Source: Paracentrotus lividus
Lineage: Eukaryota; Echinodermata; Echinoidea; Camarodonta; Echinidae
Reading direction: 5' to 3'
DNA length: 64,000 nucleotides
NCBI GenBank assembly: GCA_940671915.1
Contig: CALNVZ010002974.1
Coordinates: forward strand, 39,661,264-39,725,263
Below are positions 38,901 to 50,360 of this stretch, one piece after another (the stretch's first letter is position 1; the number at the start of each line of letters is the position of its first letter). Made by a program: the position numbers and the translations under genes. Below the pieces are notes generated by a model. The model ran no database searches and was not told the DNA's origin. It saw nothing but the letters and a program-made list of their open reading frames with translations.

Positions 38901-41900
38901 GAAAGGATAATAGATTAAAGCCCAAGTATAGTTGTAGTAGAAAACACAGATTTTTTGAAAAACCTGCTCAACTTGTCCTCATAGTGTTCTAAAGACATAA
39001 CAGTATATGGGCAAAGGATATAATCATGTTCCATGCATGTCTTTCCATGATATGTAATAGTTTGCATGAGCACGGGGAATTGTTCATCAAAGTAAGGCCA
39101 TACTTCCTTCATTCTCACCCCAGAACTCTGGGCATGCCAACCAGCAGCTGATTGGTATAGCGTGAGTGAATTCTGTGTGTACAGTCTGTGTATGGGAATA
39201 GCATATGCTTTGCACACAAACCGCTGTATGCTGGCATTGTGCCTGTGAGATCCTATCGATTTTGGGACTGTCAATTGATATATTTACACAGTTTTGTTGC
39301 TAAATTCAGGTGTTAGAGTGGATTTTATAACAAATCCTTTTGTACACAGAGGTTAATTGAGGTATTCATTCATATTATTCTGCTCTGGAAGCAAAACAAA
39401 AAATCTATTCTCCCAACACTATACATGACCTTTAACGTCAACACCTTGATGATCAACAAGAAGAAAAAGATAATAGTTAAGACATTTTTTCGAATGAATA
39501 AATCATTTACGAAAACTGCAACTACTTGAGTTGATGTTTTTCCTGTTTAATTTCACAAGAAACATCTTTCCTTGGAGCCTCTCTCGGTATAATATCACTA
39601 TCACACGATCTTAGGAACCTTAATTATTGTAAATCTGAATAACACAATCTTTTCTCTTTTTTTTTCTGTTTGTATTCTTTGTGTATATTTTACATTAAAT
39701 CGGATCTGCTTCTGTAGGAACCAAAGTTCGCTTCATTACCTTCCACGGAGACGCTCTTTTCAGATCTCAAAACAGGTCACAAACAAGTGGAAATGTGATA
39801 TCTGCAGCAGTGGAAGGTATTAAGATACAGGGCCTAACTGAACCAGTACAGATCTCTTTCGATGCGAAAAGTGTAAGTACATAACTTAGTTACAAAATTT
39901 TCACAAGTCATGCTCTTCTTTTTTGTTTTCCCGCATGGTGATAATTAACAGATCTACCTTCGATGTTATTTGTATGATGTAACCCTGGACTTGTATAAGC
40001 ATTTGAAAAACTACAAATTGACGTGTAACTTTATTTTCAATTGGAAAAAGTTATATATTGTTTTGCTATTCTATCATTAGGCTTTGGGAGAAAATAGCAC
40101 TTTGAACGAATCAAGATGCGTGTACTGGGACTTTGAGCTAAGAGACGGAGTCGGCGATTGGTCGAGTGATGGTTGCACTATCAGTGATGTCAGTGGAGGA
40201 GCGGTGACCTGTTCTTGTGATCATTTAACAAACTTTGCGGTGTTGCTGGTAAGCGAGTATATAAAATGTATCCAGATCATATGTTCTGTCAATCGATAAC
40301 TTTTTCTATGCAAGACAAAATGTTGCTGAGACGACATGCCTAGATTTTTGACGTATGACCAAAGGAGCACAGTTTAGACTTAATAATACCGATTTAGATG
40401 TTCCTGCATTATATCATGTGTTTTTTAATTTACAACTATATATTTCGTTTATTTCTATAGGATATTTCTGGCCAACATGACGATAAAAAGACCAAGTTTC
40501 ATTTCGCTCTTGACCTCCTTAGTAAGATCGGCTGTGCGGTATCTATCGTATCACTCGTCATCACAATCACCGTCTTCTTGGTCTACAAGTAAGTAACCAT
40601 CTCACCGCTGACACATTGTAATAAACCATTGGTTTACTGAAAGACCAGCGTCGTCTTTTGGGCGTCCAAGTAAGTTACTATCCCACTGCTGACATCATGA
40701 AATGAGCCATTTTCGTGGTGGTAGACTATCCTCATCTTCTTGGTATTCAAATAAGTCACTATCCCATTGCTAACATCATGAATGAGCCATTGGTTTCCTG
40801 TGAAAACCAACACCGTCTTCCTTGTAAACAAGTAAGTTACTATCTCACCGCTGACACAATGTAATTAGCCAATGGTTTGCTAGAAGACCATCATCATCAT
40901 CTTGGTATTCAAATAAGATTCTATCACACCGCTACCACAATGTAATGTGACATTGCTGTGCTTGGAGACCATCGCCGTCTTCTTGTTATTCAGGTAAGTA
41001 ACTATTCCTCCGCTGCCAGCATTTAATGTGACGTTGGCATGATGTTAAACCATCGGCGTATTTATCATGTTCATATAAGTAAGTAACACACGCTGATACC
41101 ATTAATGTGGCATTGGTTTTCCTGGAAGAAGATCGATCTTCCTTGTAGTAAGGTAAGTTACTATTCCACCGCTGACACCATGTAATGAGCCATTGATTTG
41201 CTGAAAGACTACTATCGTCTTCTTGGTATTAAAGTAAGTTACTTTCCCACTGCTGACACCATGTAATGAGCCATTGATTTGCTGTAAGACTATTATCGTC
41301 TTCTTGATATGCAAGTAAGTTACTATCTCACTGCTGACACAATGTAGTCATTGGATTGCTGGAAAACTATTGTCGTCTTCTTGATATGCAAGTAAGTTAC
41401 TATCTCACTGCTGACACAATGTAGTCATTGGATTGCTGGAAGACTATTGTCGTCTTCTTGATATGCAAGTAAGTTACTATCTCACTGCTGACACAATGTA
41501 GTCATTGGATTGCTGGAAGACTATTGTCGTCTTCTTGGTATGCAAGTAAGTTATTATCTCACTGCTGATACCATGTAATGGGGCATTTGTTTGCTCGCTT
41601 GCTTTACAATATGATCAGCTAATTTGCATGGGTCTTTTGCACATAGGTATGTCTAATTCCCTGTACAATCGTACAGAAATTATTGGGAGATGTGCAATGT
41701 ACTGCCAAATAATGTCTTCCTTTTCACAATTGTTCACATTGTTTAAACAACGACCAACGGCTGTATCAAAGTTTATTCAACCAAAAGCATTAGTTTTTTA
41801 ATCCAAAAATACCCCCAAATGAATAAATTACCCGGTACTTTCATTTCAATAACTATCTTTAACAAATCTGTGTCTATCAATAACATTTGTAACGTTTTAT

Positions 41901-44316
41901 TTTTGTAGACGTCTACGAACCAGCCGACCACGTCGAATTCTCCTCCATTTCTGTGTCTCACTGCTCTGCCTCTACATCGTCTTTCTCTTCGGAATCGACT
42001 ACGCATCGGCCGACGACGACGCGTGTGTACTCGTGGGCGGGCTCCTTCACTATTTCATTTTGACTACGATGCTTTGGATGGGCGTAGAAGCGATGAATAT
42101 GTACCTCCTAATCGTTCGGGTATTCGACGAGGAAGGCCCAAGCTTTCTCACCAAGGCTTGCTTGGTCGCTTGGGGTGAGTAGTGTCACGATTCATTAAGG
42201 GATTTATCTTTCTTATTTTTTCCCCATTTTCCTACAAGGAAAGATAGAATTACTTAAGTAGTGACGTGTAAAACAAGCAATATATTTAAATATGTGTTGT
42301 GCAATATATCAATATCAATTTAGAATTTAGAAAAATGAAGAAGTCTTTCGAGTCCTACGACACTGTCCTGGTAAGATTAACGGTGTACATTAAATGACTC
42401 GTGGCGGATGGGATGAAAACTACAGTCAATTGAGCATCAGTCCAATTAAATTATATAAATGGATTATCCATCAGCTTGGGTATACGTTTCTTTTACGTGC
42501 TTGGATTTTTTGGAGAAAGTTATGAATTATCAAGGTGTTTGGATTTCACGTTCACATAAATCTTCAATTTCAAATGATACCGAGCAATTATTAACTACAG
42601 TGATATTTCATGTTGTTTTACAGGTACACCATTGGTGGTAGTTGGGGTGACGATTGGCATTCGAATGGATGACTATCTCCATAAATCATAGTACGTTGGA
42701 AAAGACTCCAAGAACTGTTCCTATTTTTGTTCTATGTCATCATTTTGTTCTAGATGTAGTCCTACCTTTGTAAATTGACCTCCTTTGTATCTCATACACG
42801 TCATATTGTTTAAGCGTTTCATTTTGCCCATCTATGGACAATGATATCCGTCCCATTGTTCATCTTAGAAAACGTGAATCAATTTTTACTAGTGACATGG
42901 TTGTCTAGATCATGATTGTTTTGTGTACCCTCATTGCTTATTCCCCCTCATAGAATGTCTTACATGCCCCCCCCCCCTCCCACACACACACATACCGTAA
43001 TGTAGTTGTTTTAGTTTTTCTGGCATTCATTATTTTCTTGTCATACGGGTGTTACCACTTGAACACTCCTCACTCCTTGTACTATCAGCAAACAGTTTCC
43101 CCAAAATGATTTAAAAGTGGTCATCTCATAAGTGAAAATAACCAGTTTCAAAGAAAGGAAGAATGGACGTGCCAAAATAAATGTCTTGGGTTTCCCTTTG
43201 CCAAAGGATCACTGTTTTGGTAAAATTTACATTTATCTATGTATTGTCAGATGTAACTAACCTTTCTTTACAACACCTATCAATGCAGTTTGTCTCAAAT
43301 TATTTAAATATTTCTTTTGCTTCCTCTTTTTTTGTAACAGTTGTTTCCTATCGCCTGGGCTGAGTTTCTTCCTAGCTGTCTTGCTTCCTATCGGGCTCAT
43401 TCTGTCGTTCAATTTCATCATGTTCCTCATCGTCATCCGACGGCTATGGACAGTCAACCTGGGCGGCAACGTCCCTCTGGAGAAAGAGGAAAGTAAGAAA
43501 GCCCGGTATCGTCAGCTCCGTACAAGATTACTCAACGCTTTCTCCATCTCCATCTTGCTCGGTCTGACCTGGGTGTTCGGGTTCTTGGCAATAGAGGACG
43601 CTACATTCGTATTTCAGCTGATCTTCTGCGTAGCGAACTCGTTACAAGGTAAAATTTCAATTAAAACTCGATAATTATATCTCCATCTATCACACGGTCT
43701 CTCTTCTATTTTAAGTTGGTTGGGGAGGATGTATTTCAACATAAATGTCTCTATTGATAGTTTGTGTGAAATTTGCATTTTATTAAGTACTCAATATATG
43801 AGAAGGGGATATGAAAATTCAATTTACATGTAATTCAAGTTAATGATTCTTAGAATACCCAATTTTCCATTTCATTCATTTTTTTTTAGGGGGGGGGAGG
43901 TGTGGGCTCATACATCATTGCATTATCCAAAAATATCATAAACAGTATAAACATATGTTTTTTTTATCCTTCACCTGGGTTAATATTTTTCACTCCTTTC
44001 AATTCCAGGTCTAGTGGTATTCATCCTCTTCTGCGCACGTCAAGAGGACGTCCGCAAATCGATGAAGCCTCACTGCAGTCGTCTCACCGGCTGGCTACCG
44101 TTGGTTGGGGGATCGAGTAACGTCACCGCCTACTCGCTCACTAGTCGCTCTGGTATGTCGAGACCCGGAGAGAGCGACGACCTAGGGAGAACCCCGCTCA
44201 GAACCGCCCCGATTTCGGCAGGGACGTACAGCCATAAGTTGACGTCATCGTCGGCGGACGAGGTCAGGATGATCTCGTCGAGTGATCACGTCAATATGAG
44301 CGAGTACCACGATTAG
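34294..44316 (+). CDS. Adhesion GPCR with IgGFc-binding-type ectodomain (13 exons)
   Basis: A predicted surface receptor that should autoproteolyse at the GPS and couple to G proteins. Exons: 34294-35384, 35648-35934, 36179-36291, 36784-36908, 37676-37822, 38481-38808, 39718-39872, 40081-40248, 40461-40588, 41909-42174, 42624-42690, 43341-43648 and 44009-44316. All have AG/GT borders and every junction keeps frame, giving 1163 residues to the stop. The order is IgGFc-binding-like domain (about 1-455), Cys-rich hormone-receptor-like module (460-539), GAIN (540-750), GPS exon (750-805), 7TM (806-1072) and a Ser/Thr-rich tail. The 35935 donor (GTGCCA) is chosen on frame, because the neighbouring GTAGGT would break it. 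The plus frame stays open upstream to 34176, but a pyrimidine tract and CAG at 34291-34293 favour an acceptor. A signal-peptide exon must lie further 5' and was not found. The ligand is unknown. No symbol is given because orthology to a vertebrate ADGR cannot be judged by eye. Confidence 0.92.
36179..36908 (+). CDS. Exons 3-4: Cys-rich hormone-receptor-like (HRM) module
   Basis: Two short exons encode about 79 residues with spaced cysteines and tryptophans: CPAENTHSDYG, ISWRQINENN, VLCPFNTQRG, VRSCLGDRTRGAYW and IQDCGTRTEQL. The pattern (CP..W..CP..R.C..W..C) matches the small Cys-rich domain commonly found just before GAIN in adhesion GPCRs. Junction phases agree (1 nt carried across 36291/36784). 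Confidence 0.75.
37146..37397. mobile_element. Small intronic inverted-repeat element
   Basis: The edges GGGCGATTCCA and TGGAATCGCCC are inverted. Inside, TGTCCCGTACGACACA occurs twice (about 37199 and 37369). It lies in the intron between receptor exons 4 and 5. No coding capacity. Confidence 0.5.
37676..40248 (+). CDS. Exons 5-8: GAIN domain and GPS autoproteolysis site
   Basis: Exons 5-7 encode the helical and beta parts of GAIN (IVVSEANVAQVSGVLEEVTG; NLREKNLIVQAATFDAFAME; LPPSIFN; TKVRFITFHGDALF). Exon 8 is the GPS motif: CVYWDF ... DWSSDGC ... TCSCDHLTNFAVLL, with both disulfide pairs and the HLT triad (codons at 40222-40230). Cleavage is expected between Leu and Thr, leaving TNFAVLL as a tethered agonist. 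All catalytic features are present, so self-cleavage is likely. Confidence 0.92.
40461..44316 (+). CDS. Exons 9-13: seven-transmembrane domain and cytoplasmic tail
   Basis: TM1 (SKIGCAVSIVSLVITITVFL) is in exon 9. Exon 10 carries TM2 (ILLHFCVSLLCLYIVFLF), TM3 (LLHYFILTTMLWMGVEAMNM) and the start of TM4. Exon 11 completes TM4 (WGTPLVVVGVTIGI). Exon 12 gives ECL2, TM5, TM6 (LLGLTWVFGFLAI) and TM7 up to ANSLQ, and exon 13 finishes TM7 (GLVVFILFC) and the tail. These are classical family-B2 signatures. The TM3 cysteine (DDDACVLVGG) and the ECL2 cysteine (SYCFLSPG) supply the conserved disulfide. The ~90-residue tail is Ser/Thr-rich and ends SEYHD. Confidence 0.93.
40565..41575 (+). repeat. Tandem array of the TM1-end/splice-donor segment
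   Basis: About 13 units of 72-84 bp start at the end of receptor exon 9. Each unit has an ACTATTGTCGTCTTCTTG-like block (the codons for the end of TM1), then the donor AAGTAAGTTACTATCTCAC, then TGCTGACACAATGTAAT and a CATTGGTTTGCTGGAAGA stretch. The last units (about 41310-41540) are nearly identical. Older units diverge, and two have lost the donor GT (CAAATAAG at about 40748 and 40913). The array fills most of the intron between exons 9 and 10. Confidence 0.9.
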
Positions 44317-45017
44317 CACGTGATCATTTTCACAATCACGTGACTGTGATTCAATACAATATAATGTAGACAATATAAATGGCGGTAGTTTTTCCAATCA
44401 TAGCGGGCCTGATTGCGTCCATACTTGACCCGAATTTTATGACAATTCTATGGTGGCCCTGAAGTACGCTGCGCGAGAAGAGACATATATACGGTCAACG
44501 CCGTACATTTTGTAACAATTGTGTAGCATCTCCGCTGAAGACTTCAAATGTATTGAGGCGCCTCGCGCTTTCACGCCCCGAAAGGACGCTATGCAAAAAC
44601 AGCATGTTTGCGAACTTTGCCGTGGAATCTTTTGGAGGGGAAAGTGGAGCGCATGTATTTCACACACTTTCATGTCAATCGCGCTGCACGGCCCGAAAGT
44701 ACGGAAATGCGATAACAGAAACATTTGTGGTTTTTACTGCAGACATAGTCTGCAAGCACAGACAGAATTTGACATTGTAAAGAATTAAAGTCTCGGGTGA
44801 AGCTGAGTCAGTACACAGGTGACTCTAGTCGCAAACTCTCAACTCCATGTTTTAAATTCTTGAACATCATGTCGCAAACTCTGCAGTCATTACCATAAAC
44901 TATACGAATCTTACAAAAGACTTTGCATATTATATTTCATTGCTGAAATATTTTCAAAAGTTTAAAACGTTATTTGGGAATGGAAAAGAGAAAGAAATAT
45001 AGGGCCCATTATAAAAT

Positions 45018-46293
45018 CAGGGGCCGCGGAGCGTTTTTGAAAGTGGAGGGGCTTAGCCGAAAGTGGGGGGGGGGGGGCTGAACTGGCTAAAAATCACAAA
45101 TGTAAGGTCATTTTTGCATTTTTGTACACATTGAGTGATTTCACGTTCGGTGTTGGTGTTGGTGTTAGTGTTAGCAGAGTGAAATTCTGCTAAAATCGAG
45201 CTCAAACACCGAGCTCAGATCTAGATGAGAGTCGATACCGATATCCCAACACGCGCGGATCGATAGCCTAACACCGTCTGAAGAAAAATGGCGTCGACGC
45301 AATTCGTAGCGAAGTACCGGTTTTGTTGTTTAAAACTGTTCGAATATACCTGAAGAAGGCCCGAAAAGGTTAGAATCATACCAGTAGATTGAAAATTAAT
45401 CCTTCTTCAAACCTCTCTTTGATACAAATTTACCTCATGATGGATATTTTTTGACGAAACAGTAAATTTACAGTTCATATCTCGGGCAGTTTTTTGCAAG
45501 CAACAGGAAATGGAGCGTTACCTAGTTCACTTCAAAGCCAGGCCGGGCCGCGCAGCGCGTAGCCCCCAGACCCTATAATTTCGTACATCGGTTCAGATTA
45601 GCAGTGATTGATCATGTCTTTTGTTCCTAAAATATATATTGAGAAGACATCCATGTTGATGATATTTATTCCCTATACGATTTACTACGGAATATCTTAT
45701 TTTATATTTTCTAATAACTTTTTCCAATGAATTTAGATGAAATTTCTTGGACCCTTGTTAGGCTTGAATAGTAAATAGCCAATTTGTGAATCCATCTCGT
45801 TAACCCCAAAACTCACCAATTTTGTAGGTCTAGAAGTACCCTCTTTGGTCTAATATATTAATTGATTAATTATTTTGTAAATAAAGTATTGATACTCTGC
45901 CACTCGAGCCTCCACTGCCCTTATTATTCACCAGACAAAGCAAACGTTGGCCAACACCAACACTAACACCGAGTGTGAAATGAACTTTTTCTTAATCCCT
46001 AGGGGTTTAGTGTTAGTCAATGGAAATTTGCACGTGAAATTTAACACCGGCTGCAGAGCTCGGTTCAGCAGACGACATTTGACACAAAATGAAATACCAG
46101 CAACCGGAAATACGTCAAAATTTAGTGGTCAACACCTAACACCGACTGATTTTATTTCCATTTCACGTTCGGTGTTAGATCAGACTTCTGCTCCAAAGTA
46201 AACACTAACACCGATTATAACACCGAACGTGAAATCACTCATTGGCTGGAAAAAGTGGGGGGCTGCAGCCCCCCCCCGGCTCCGCGGCCCCTG
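45018..46293. mobile_element. CAGGGGC-family element inserted in the fold-back arm
   Basis: The ends CAGGGGCCGCGGAGC and GGCTCCGCGGCCCCTG are inverted repeats. AAAAT occurs on both sides. The other fold-back arm (around 47445-47465) shows the uninterrupted sequence, confirming insertion at this point. The ends resemble the CAGGGGC termini of hAT-type elements, although the visible flanking repeat is shorter than 8 bp. It is itself split by 45133-46240. Confidence 0.7.
45133..46240. mobile_element. Innermost element with GTTCGGTGTT inverted ends
   Basis: The perfect terminal inverted repeat runs GAGTGATTTCACGTTCGG at the left and CCGAACGTGAAATCACTC at the right. Both ends continue into repeated GGTGTTAGTGTT/AACACTAACACC words. 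The interior is AT-rich, without a transposase frame. ATT flanks both sides and may be the target duplication. Confidence 0.7.
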
Positions 46294-48479
46294 AAAATGG
46301 TAGAGAAGGTATGGTAGATGGAAAGGTATGGTAGATGGAAAAGAAATGTAATGAAAGAAGAGGGATTTTAAAAAAAATTAAGAAGAAATGATAGACGAAC
46401 TATAAGGTATGATAAAAAGCACCAAAGGAATTAATCATAAAAGAGGTTCCAAATCTATCTTAAACTTAAAGAGGACCGCCAAATTGATCTTAAACCTTTG
46501 AGGCGCAAAAAAAAGACGCAAAATTCGTCTTTAAATAAGGGGAGGGTAAATTGATTACAAACGTATAGGGGGACCCCAATTGGTCTTGAACTTATTTTTC
46601 TCGTCCAGCATTAATTACACGCACTACTCACTGGTATTGCAACGTAGCTTAAATGCTATATTTTTTCAAGTTTGGAAGTCTTTTATATGTTGTCATATTT
46701 CATTGCCAGAGATTTGTCGAATATTTTTGTATATTCTGAAAGAGGAGACTTGTCCCTTTTTAATTCCTGAGAGCAGTAAATACCCAAATAGGGGCATATG
46801 GGCTCACGCTGCGCTTGCCGGATCGCCTGTCTTTCTGTTTAAACTTTTTAAAATATAGAAACAAGGGGTTCCCATACTATTTTGGTTGGGCTCAAACATT
46901 AAGCCCCCTCACTGAGCTGTGGTGTTTTAAGGGGGCTCCACTCCTCAACCCCCCCCCCCGTTCCGAACCCTAGGCCTATGCATAACCCATCGAGATTTTT
47001 CAATGAGGCATTTTACCACGCAGCATCCCAATAATATCGGAGGGGCATAATCAAGGAACTTTTTTTCTTTTTTTTTAAGTTGAAAATTTTATTTGTAATA
47101 CAGGTTTTGCAGATCGTCTTGAAACCCACTTCTTTGAGAAACTTTACTGGCTATATTATAAGCAATCTTTCTTTCCATAACAATTGCTCATCAAGCATAA
47201 TAAAAAGAGATAGTCGTGACTCTTTCGAGAGGATTGATTCTAAATTTGATTTCTCCTATAGTGTTCGAAGAATGCCTAATAATTATTGTTGTATAAAGAA
47301 TGATGGACGAGAGGATGAGAGAAAGAATTTCAAGACCAAATGGGGGTCCCCTACGTATCTAATCGATTTACATTTACATTTTTTTTTAATCCCTCTTCTT
47401 TCATTTCTTTCTTCTTGTATTTCGTTTCCATCTACCATACCTTCTCTACCATTCTATAATAGGCCCTATTATATCTCTTTTTCCTTTTTTTTTTCTTTTT
47501 CATTCCCAATAACGCTTTAAAGGTTTGAAAAGTTTTCAGCAATGAAATATAATAATTTTATGCACATTCTTTGGCAAGGTTCTTATAGTTTGCTGTAATG
47601 ACTGCAGAGTTTGCGACAAGATGTTCAAGAGTTTGAAGCATGGAGTTCATAGTTCGCGACTAGATTCACTTTTGTGTTGAAATTAATAACTTCAAGCGAC
47701 ACTGTAATTTGTCAAATAGGGTCTGTGCTCGCAGACTAAGTCTACGGCAAAAACACGAAAGTCTTGTGTTTGTGCAGCGTACTTCTGGGCCGTCAAATCT
47801 CGATGACCACAAAACTGTACGGCGTAGATGCGCTCCAAAATATTGTTGAACAATTTCAAGGCAAGTTCACAAACATGTTTGTTTTCGCATAGCGTACTTT
47901 CGGGGCGTGGAAGTGCGATCGCATCAAACATGTGAGGTTTTCGGCGCAGATGTGCTGGATGAAGAGTGAATTCGAGGTTCACCGTAAGTTCACACCGCGG
48001 TGTTCTATATTTTAGGACATTGCTACACAATTGTTACAAAATGTACGGCGTTGACCGTATATATATGTCTCTTCTCGCGAAGCGTACTTCAGGGCCACCA
48101 TACAATTCATTTCAAATTGGAATGGAAATATTGATGACTTTAACTGAATTTCGTACTCATTTGGATATGATGATTATTATGTACATAATTTGGAAAATGA
48201 AATCGTAAATTCCTCTGACATTGTGAGAACCAAATAAAGGCCAATAGTTTTGAAGATTTTGAAATATCGATATATTGTTTTATTGTATTCGTTGTTATTC
48301 ATTGACAATCAAAGCGGTGTAATTCATGATACCTTTTATTTGATACAATAATGGCATGATTCTAATCTGGAATTTTATTCAAACATATTTAAATGTGTTC
48401 ATGGTCTAAACCAAATTGTTACCTTGCAGATTTTGAGCTAATAACTTTGATAATGTATTATTATAGAAGCGTACATAAT

Positions 48480-48560
48480 AATAATAGTTGCAATTTATAT
48501 AGCGATTTATATAGCGCCTAATATGAAACAATTTCATCTCTAAGCATCTCATCTACATGT
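48480..48560 (-). repeat. Interspersed-repeat tail, inverted copy
   Basis: Read on the minus strand: GATGCTTAGAGATG, then GGCGCTATATAAAT twice in near-tandem, then TTGCAACTATTATTATT. Same family as 880-965. Confidence 0.5.
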
Positions 48561-48915
48561 CGTATCTGCTGATCCTCTTGCTCTATATAATTACCCAATA
48601 TACTTTCTTCTATTTTTGACTACAAATTGTTTAATATACATTATTTTCATGTGAACAATGGACATGAATTTACAAGGCTATTAATAGCAGTCATGTCAGT
48701 GTACTTGCCGTTTAAGATATTTAAGGGGATCGAGTTGTAATGAAAAGAAAAAAAAAATAGATTGGCATTTAATTTTTTAGGTAAGTAAAAATTGATTTCA
48801 ACAGCAATATCATAATGAATAACAAACAATTGTGAATTATGTAAATGTATTTGTGTATATTTGAATTCTTGAGTAAATATGGTAAATGGCTGTAATAGTT
48901 GTGCTTCGTTATGAT

Positions 48916-49506
48916 TTAAAGGAGAATGAAACCCTAGGATTCAGTTGAATTGTATGAAACAAAAAAAAATCAAAGAAACAGATTAAAGAAAGTTTGAGAA
49001 CAATTGAATAAATAATAAGAAAGTTATGTGCATTTGAATGTTGTGATCACTAACGCTATGGAGATCCTCACACTGGCAACAGTCCCAAGATGTGTGATGT
49101 CACACATGAAAAACTCTCCCATATGACATACAAAAAAATACCCAAAATTCTTCTTTTTCCTCATTCTAATGGTAGTACAGACTCTTCACACATGATTATA
49201 TTTTGTGAACTTTTATTACATGTCCTCCCATGAAAAGAATCTCAGATCTTTTAATGGATTAATAAAAAAAGACAATTTGAGTGAAATATGTACAAAAGCA
49301 ATGGGGAAGTTGTTCATGTATGACATCACACATCTTGGGCCCGTTGCCAATGTGAGGATCCCCATACCAGTAGTGGTCACAACATTCAAATGCTCATAAC
49401 TTTCTTATTATTCATTCATTTTTTCTCAAATTTTCATTGATCAGCTTCTTTGATTTTCCTGATTTTGTACAATTTAATGAATTCCTAGGGTTTCATTCCC
49501 CTTTAA
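48916..49506. mobile_element. TTAA-flanked hairpin MITE
   Basis: TTAA stands at both edges. The arms start AGGAGAATGAAACCCTAGG and end in its mirror, and AAGAAAGTTATGTGCATTTG matches its inverse. GACATCACACATCTTGGG on the right arm mirrors CCCAAGATGTGTGATGTC on the left. Same design as 6006-6636 and 53198-53794. Confidence 0.75.
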
Positions 49507-50256
49507 ATATTTTCAAAGAGAAAAAGGAGGATGTTTTCCCAAGATATGATATACACTATATCATGCATTTGTGTCAGATAAAAAATATATACTGTACATA
49601 CCATGTAAAAATACGATGTTAAATCCTATACATAGTATATATATATAAGCTGCAAATTAAATCAGCTTAATAAACTTGTGTTCAAACTTTTGTAATTGTC
49701 ACGTATAAGAATTATATAGACGTGAAGGTTTAAAGAAGAGTCTACGCCCGAATTGGGGTGCGAAATATAATTGCGTGTTCTAAATGATGATTTCTTTTGT
49801 TATGTAAATAAAACCAAGATTCTGTCTCTTGGAGCGGAACTCATAAAACTGTTGGTTAGAATTTTGTCTTTTCTGTGACAGTAATGATTTATGGCCTCTA
49901 ATTATCAATGCGTTAATTCAGTGTCTATGCGTTCGAACGCTATAAAGGAAGAATTTTATATAGGCCTATATAAAGAAAAAAGGGCATCTACAAAGATGTT
50001 TCAATAACAAAGTATAGTGAGGGGAAAAGATTACCACGCCATGAAATTCGTACATATTGAAAACAAACAACATTACCGTAAACAAATGCATTTATAATTC
50101 AATGTTCTTGTAACAGCTGGTAACGAATCATGTTTGATAACAAAATAAAACCTGATTCGATTCGTGGATTTCTTTTTTTTATGCACCATCAAAACAAAAA
50201 TAAATTAAAACAAGAGAAAAGAAAATTGTAAGAAATCAGAAACATCGAAACGAAAA

Positions 50257-50267
50257 GTGTGTTGTGT

Positions 50268-50304
<37 letters not shown>

Positions 50305-50360
50305 GTGTGTGTGTGTGTTTGTGTGAGTGAGGGTGTGCGTGTTTATGTGTGGGTGTGTGC
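50257..50360. repeat. (GT)n microsatellite
   Basis: About 100 bp of GT units with minor interruptions, followed by A-rich low-complexity DNA to about 50515. Confidence 0.95.

Larger units (their letters stand above)
44448..48101. mobile_element. Fold-back element with long inverted arms
   Basis: The left end CTATGGTGGCCCTGAAGTAC and the right end GTACTTCAGGGCCACCAT are inverted, and similarity continues far inward. Landmarks in both arms include TATACGGTCAACGCCGTACA, GTCGCAAACTCT, TTGGGAATGGAAAAGAG, GGTATGGTAGATGGAAA and GGTCTTGAA. The direct repeat ACAATT flanks it (44442-44447 and 48102-48107). The left arm is interrupted by 45018-46293. The centre (about 46610-47310) has no recognisable transposase. 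It starts 132 bp after the receptor stop codon, so it lies in or next to the 3' UTR. Confidence 0.75.

Noticed and set aside
40634-41314. Minus-strand frames with repeated FQQINGSLHGVSSG-type units
   Set aside because: Antisense reading of the plus-strand donor array. The repeated peptide reflects the tandem DNA repeat, not a gene.
40565-41575. CRISPR-like reading of the regular ~78-bp array
   Set aside because: Units are tandem without unique spacers, and the surroundings are clearly eukaryotic.
47080-47520. 146-codon frame inside the fold-back element
   Set aside because: Part of it runs through the inverted arm and poly-T tracts. No transposase motif is visible.
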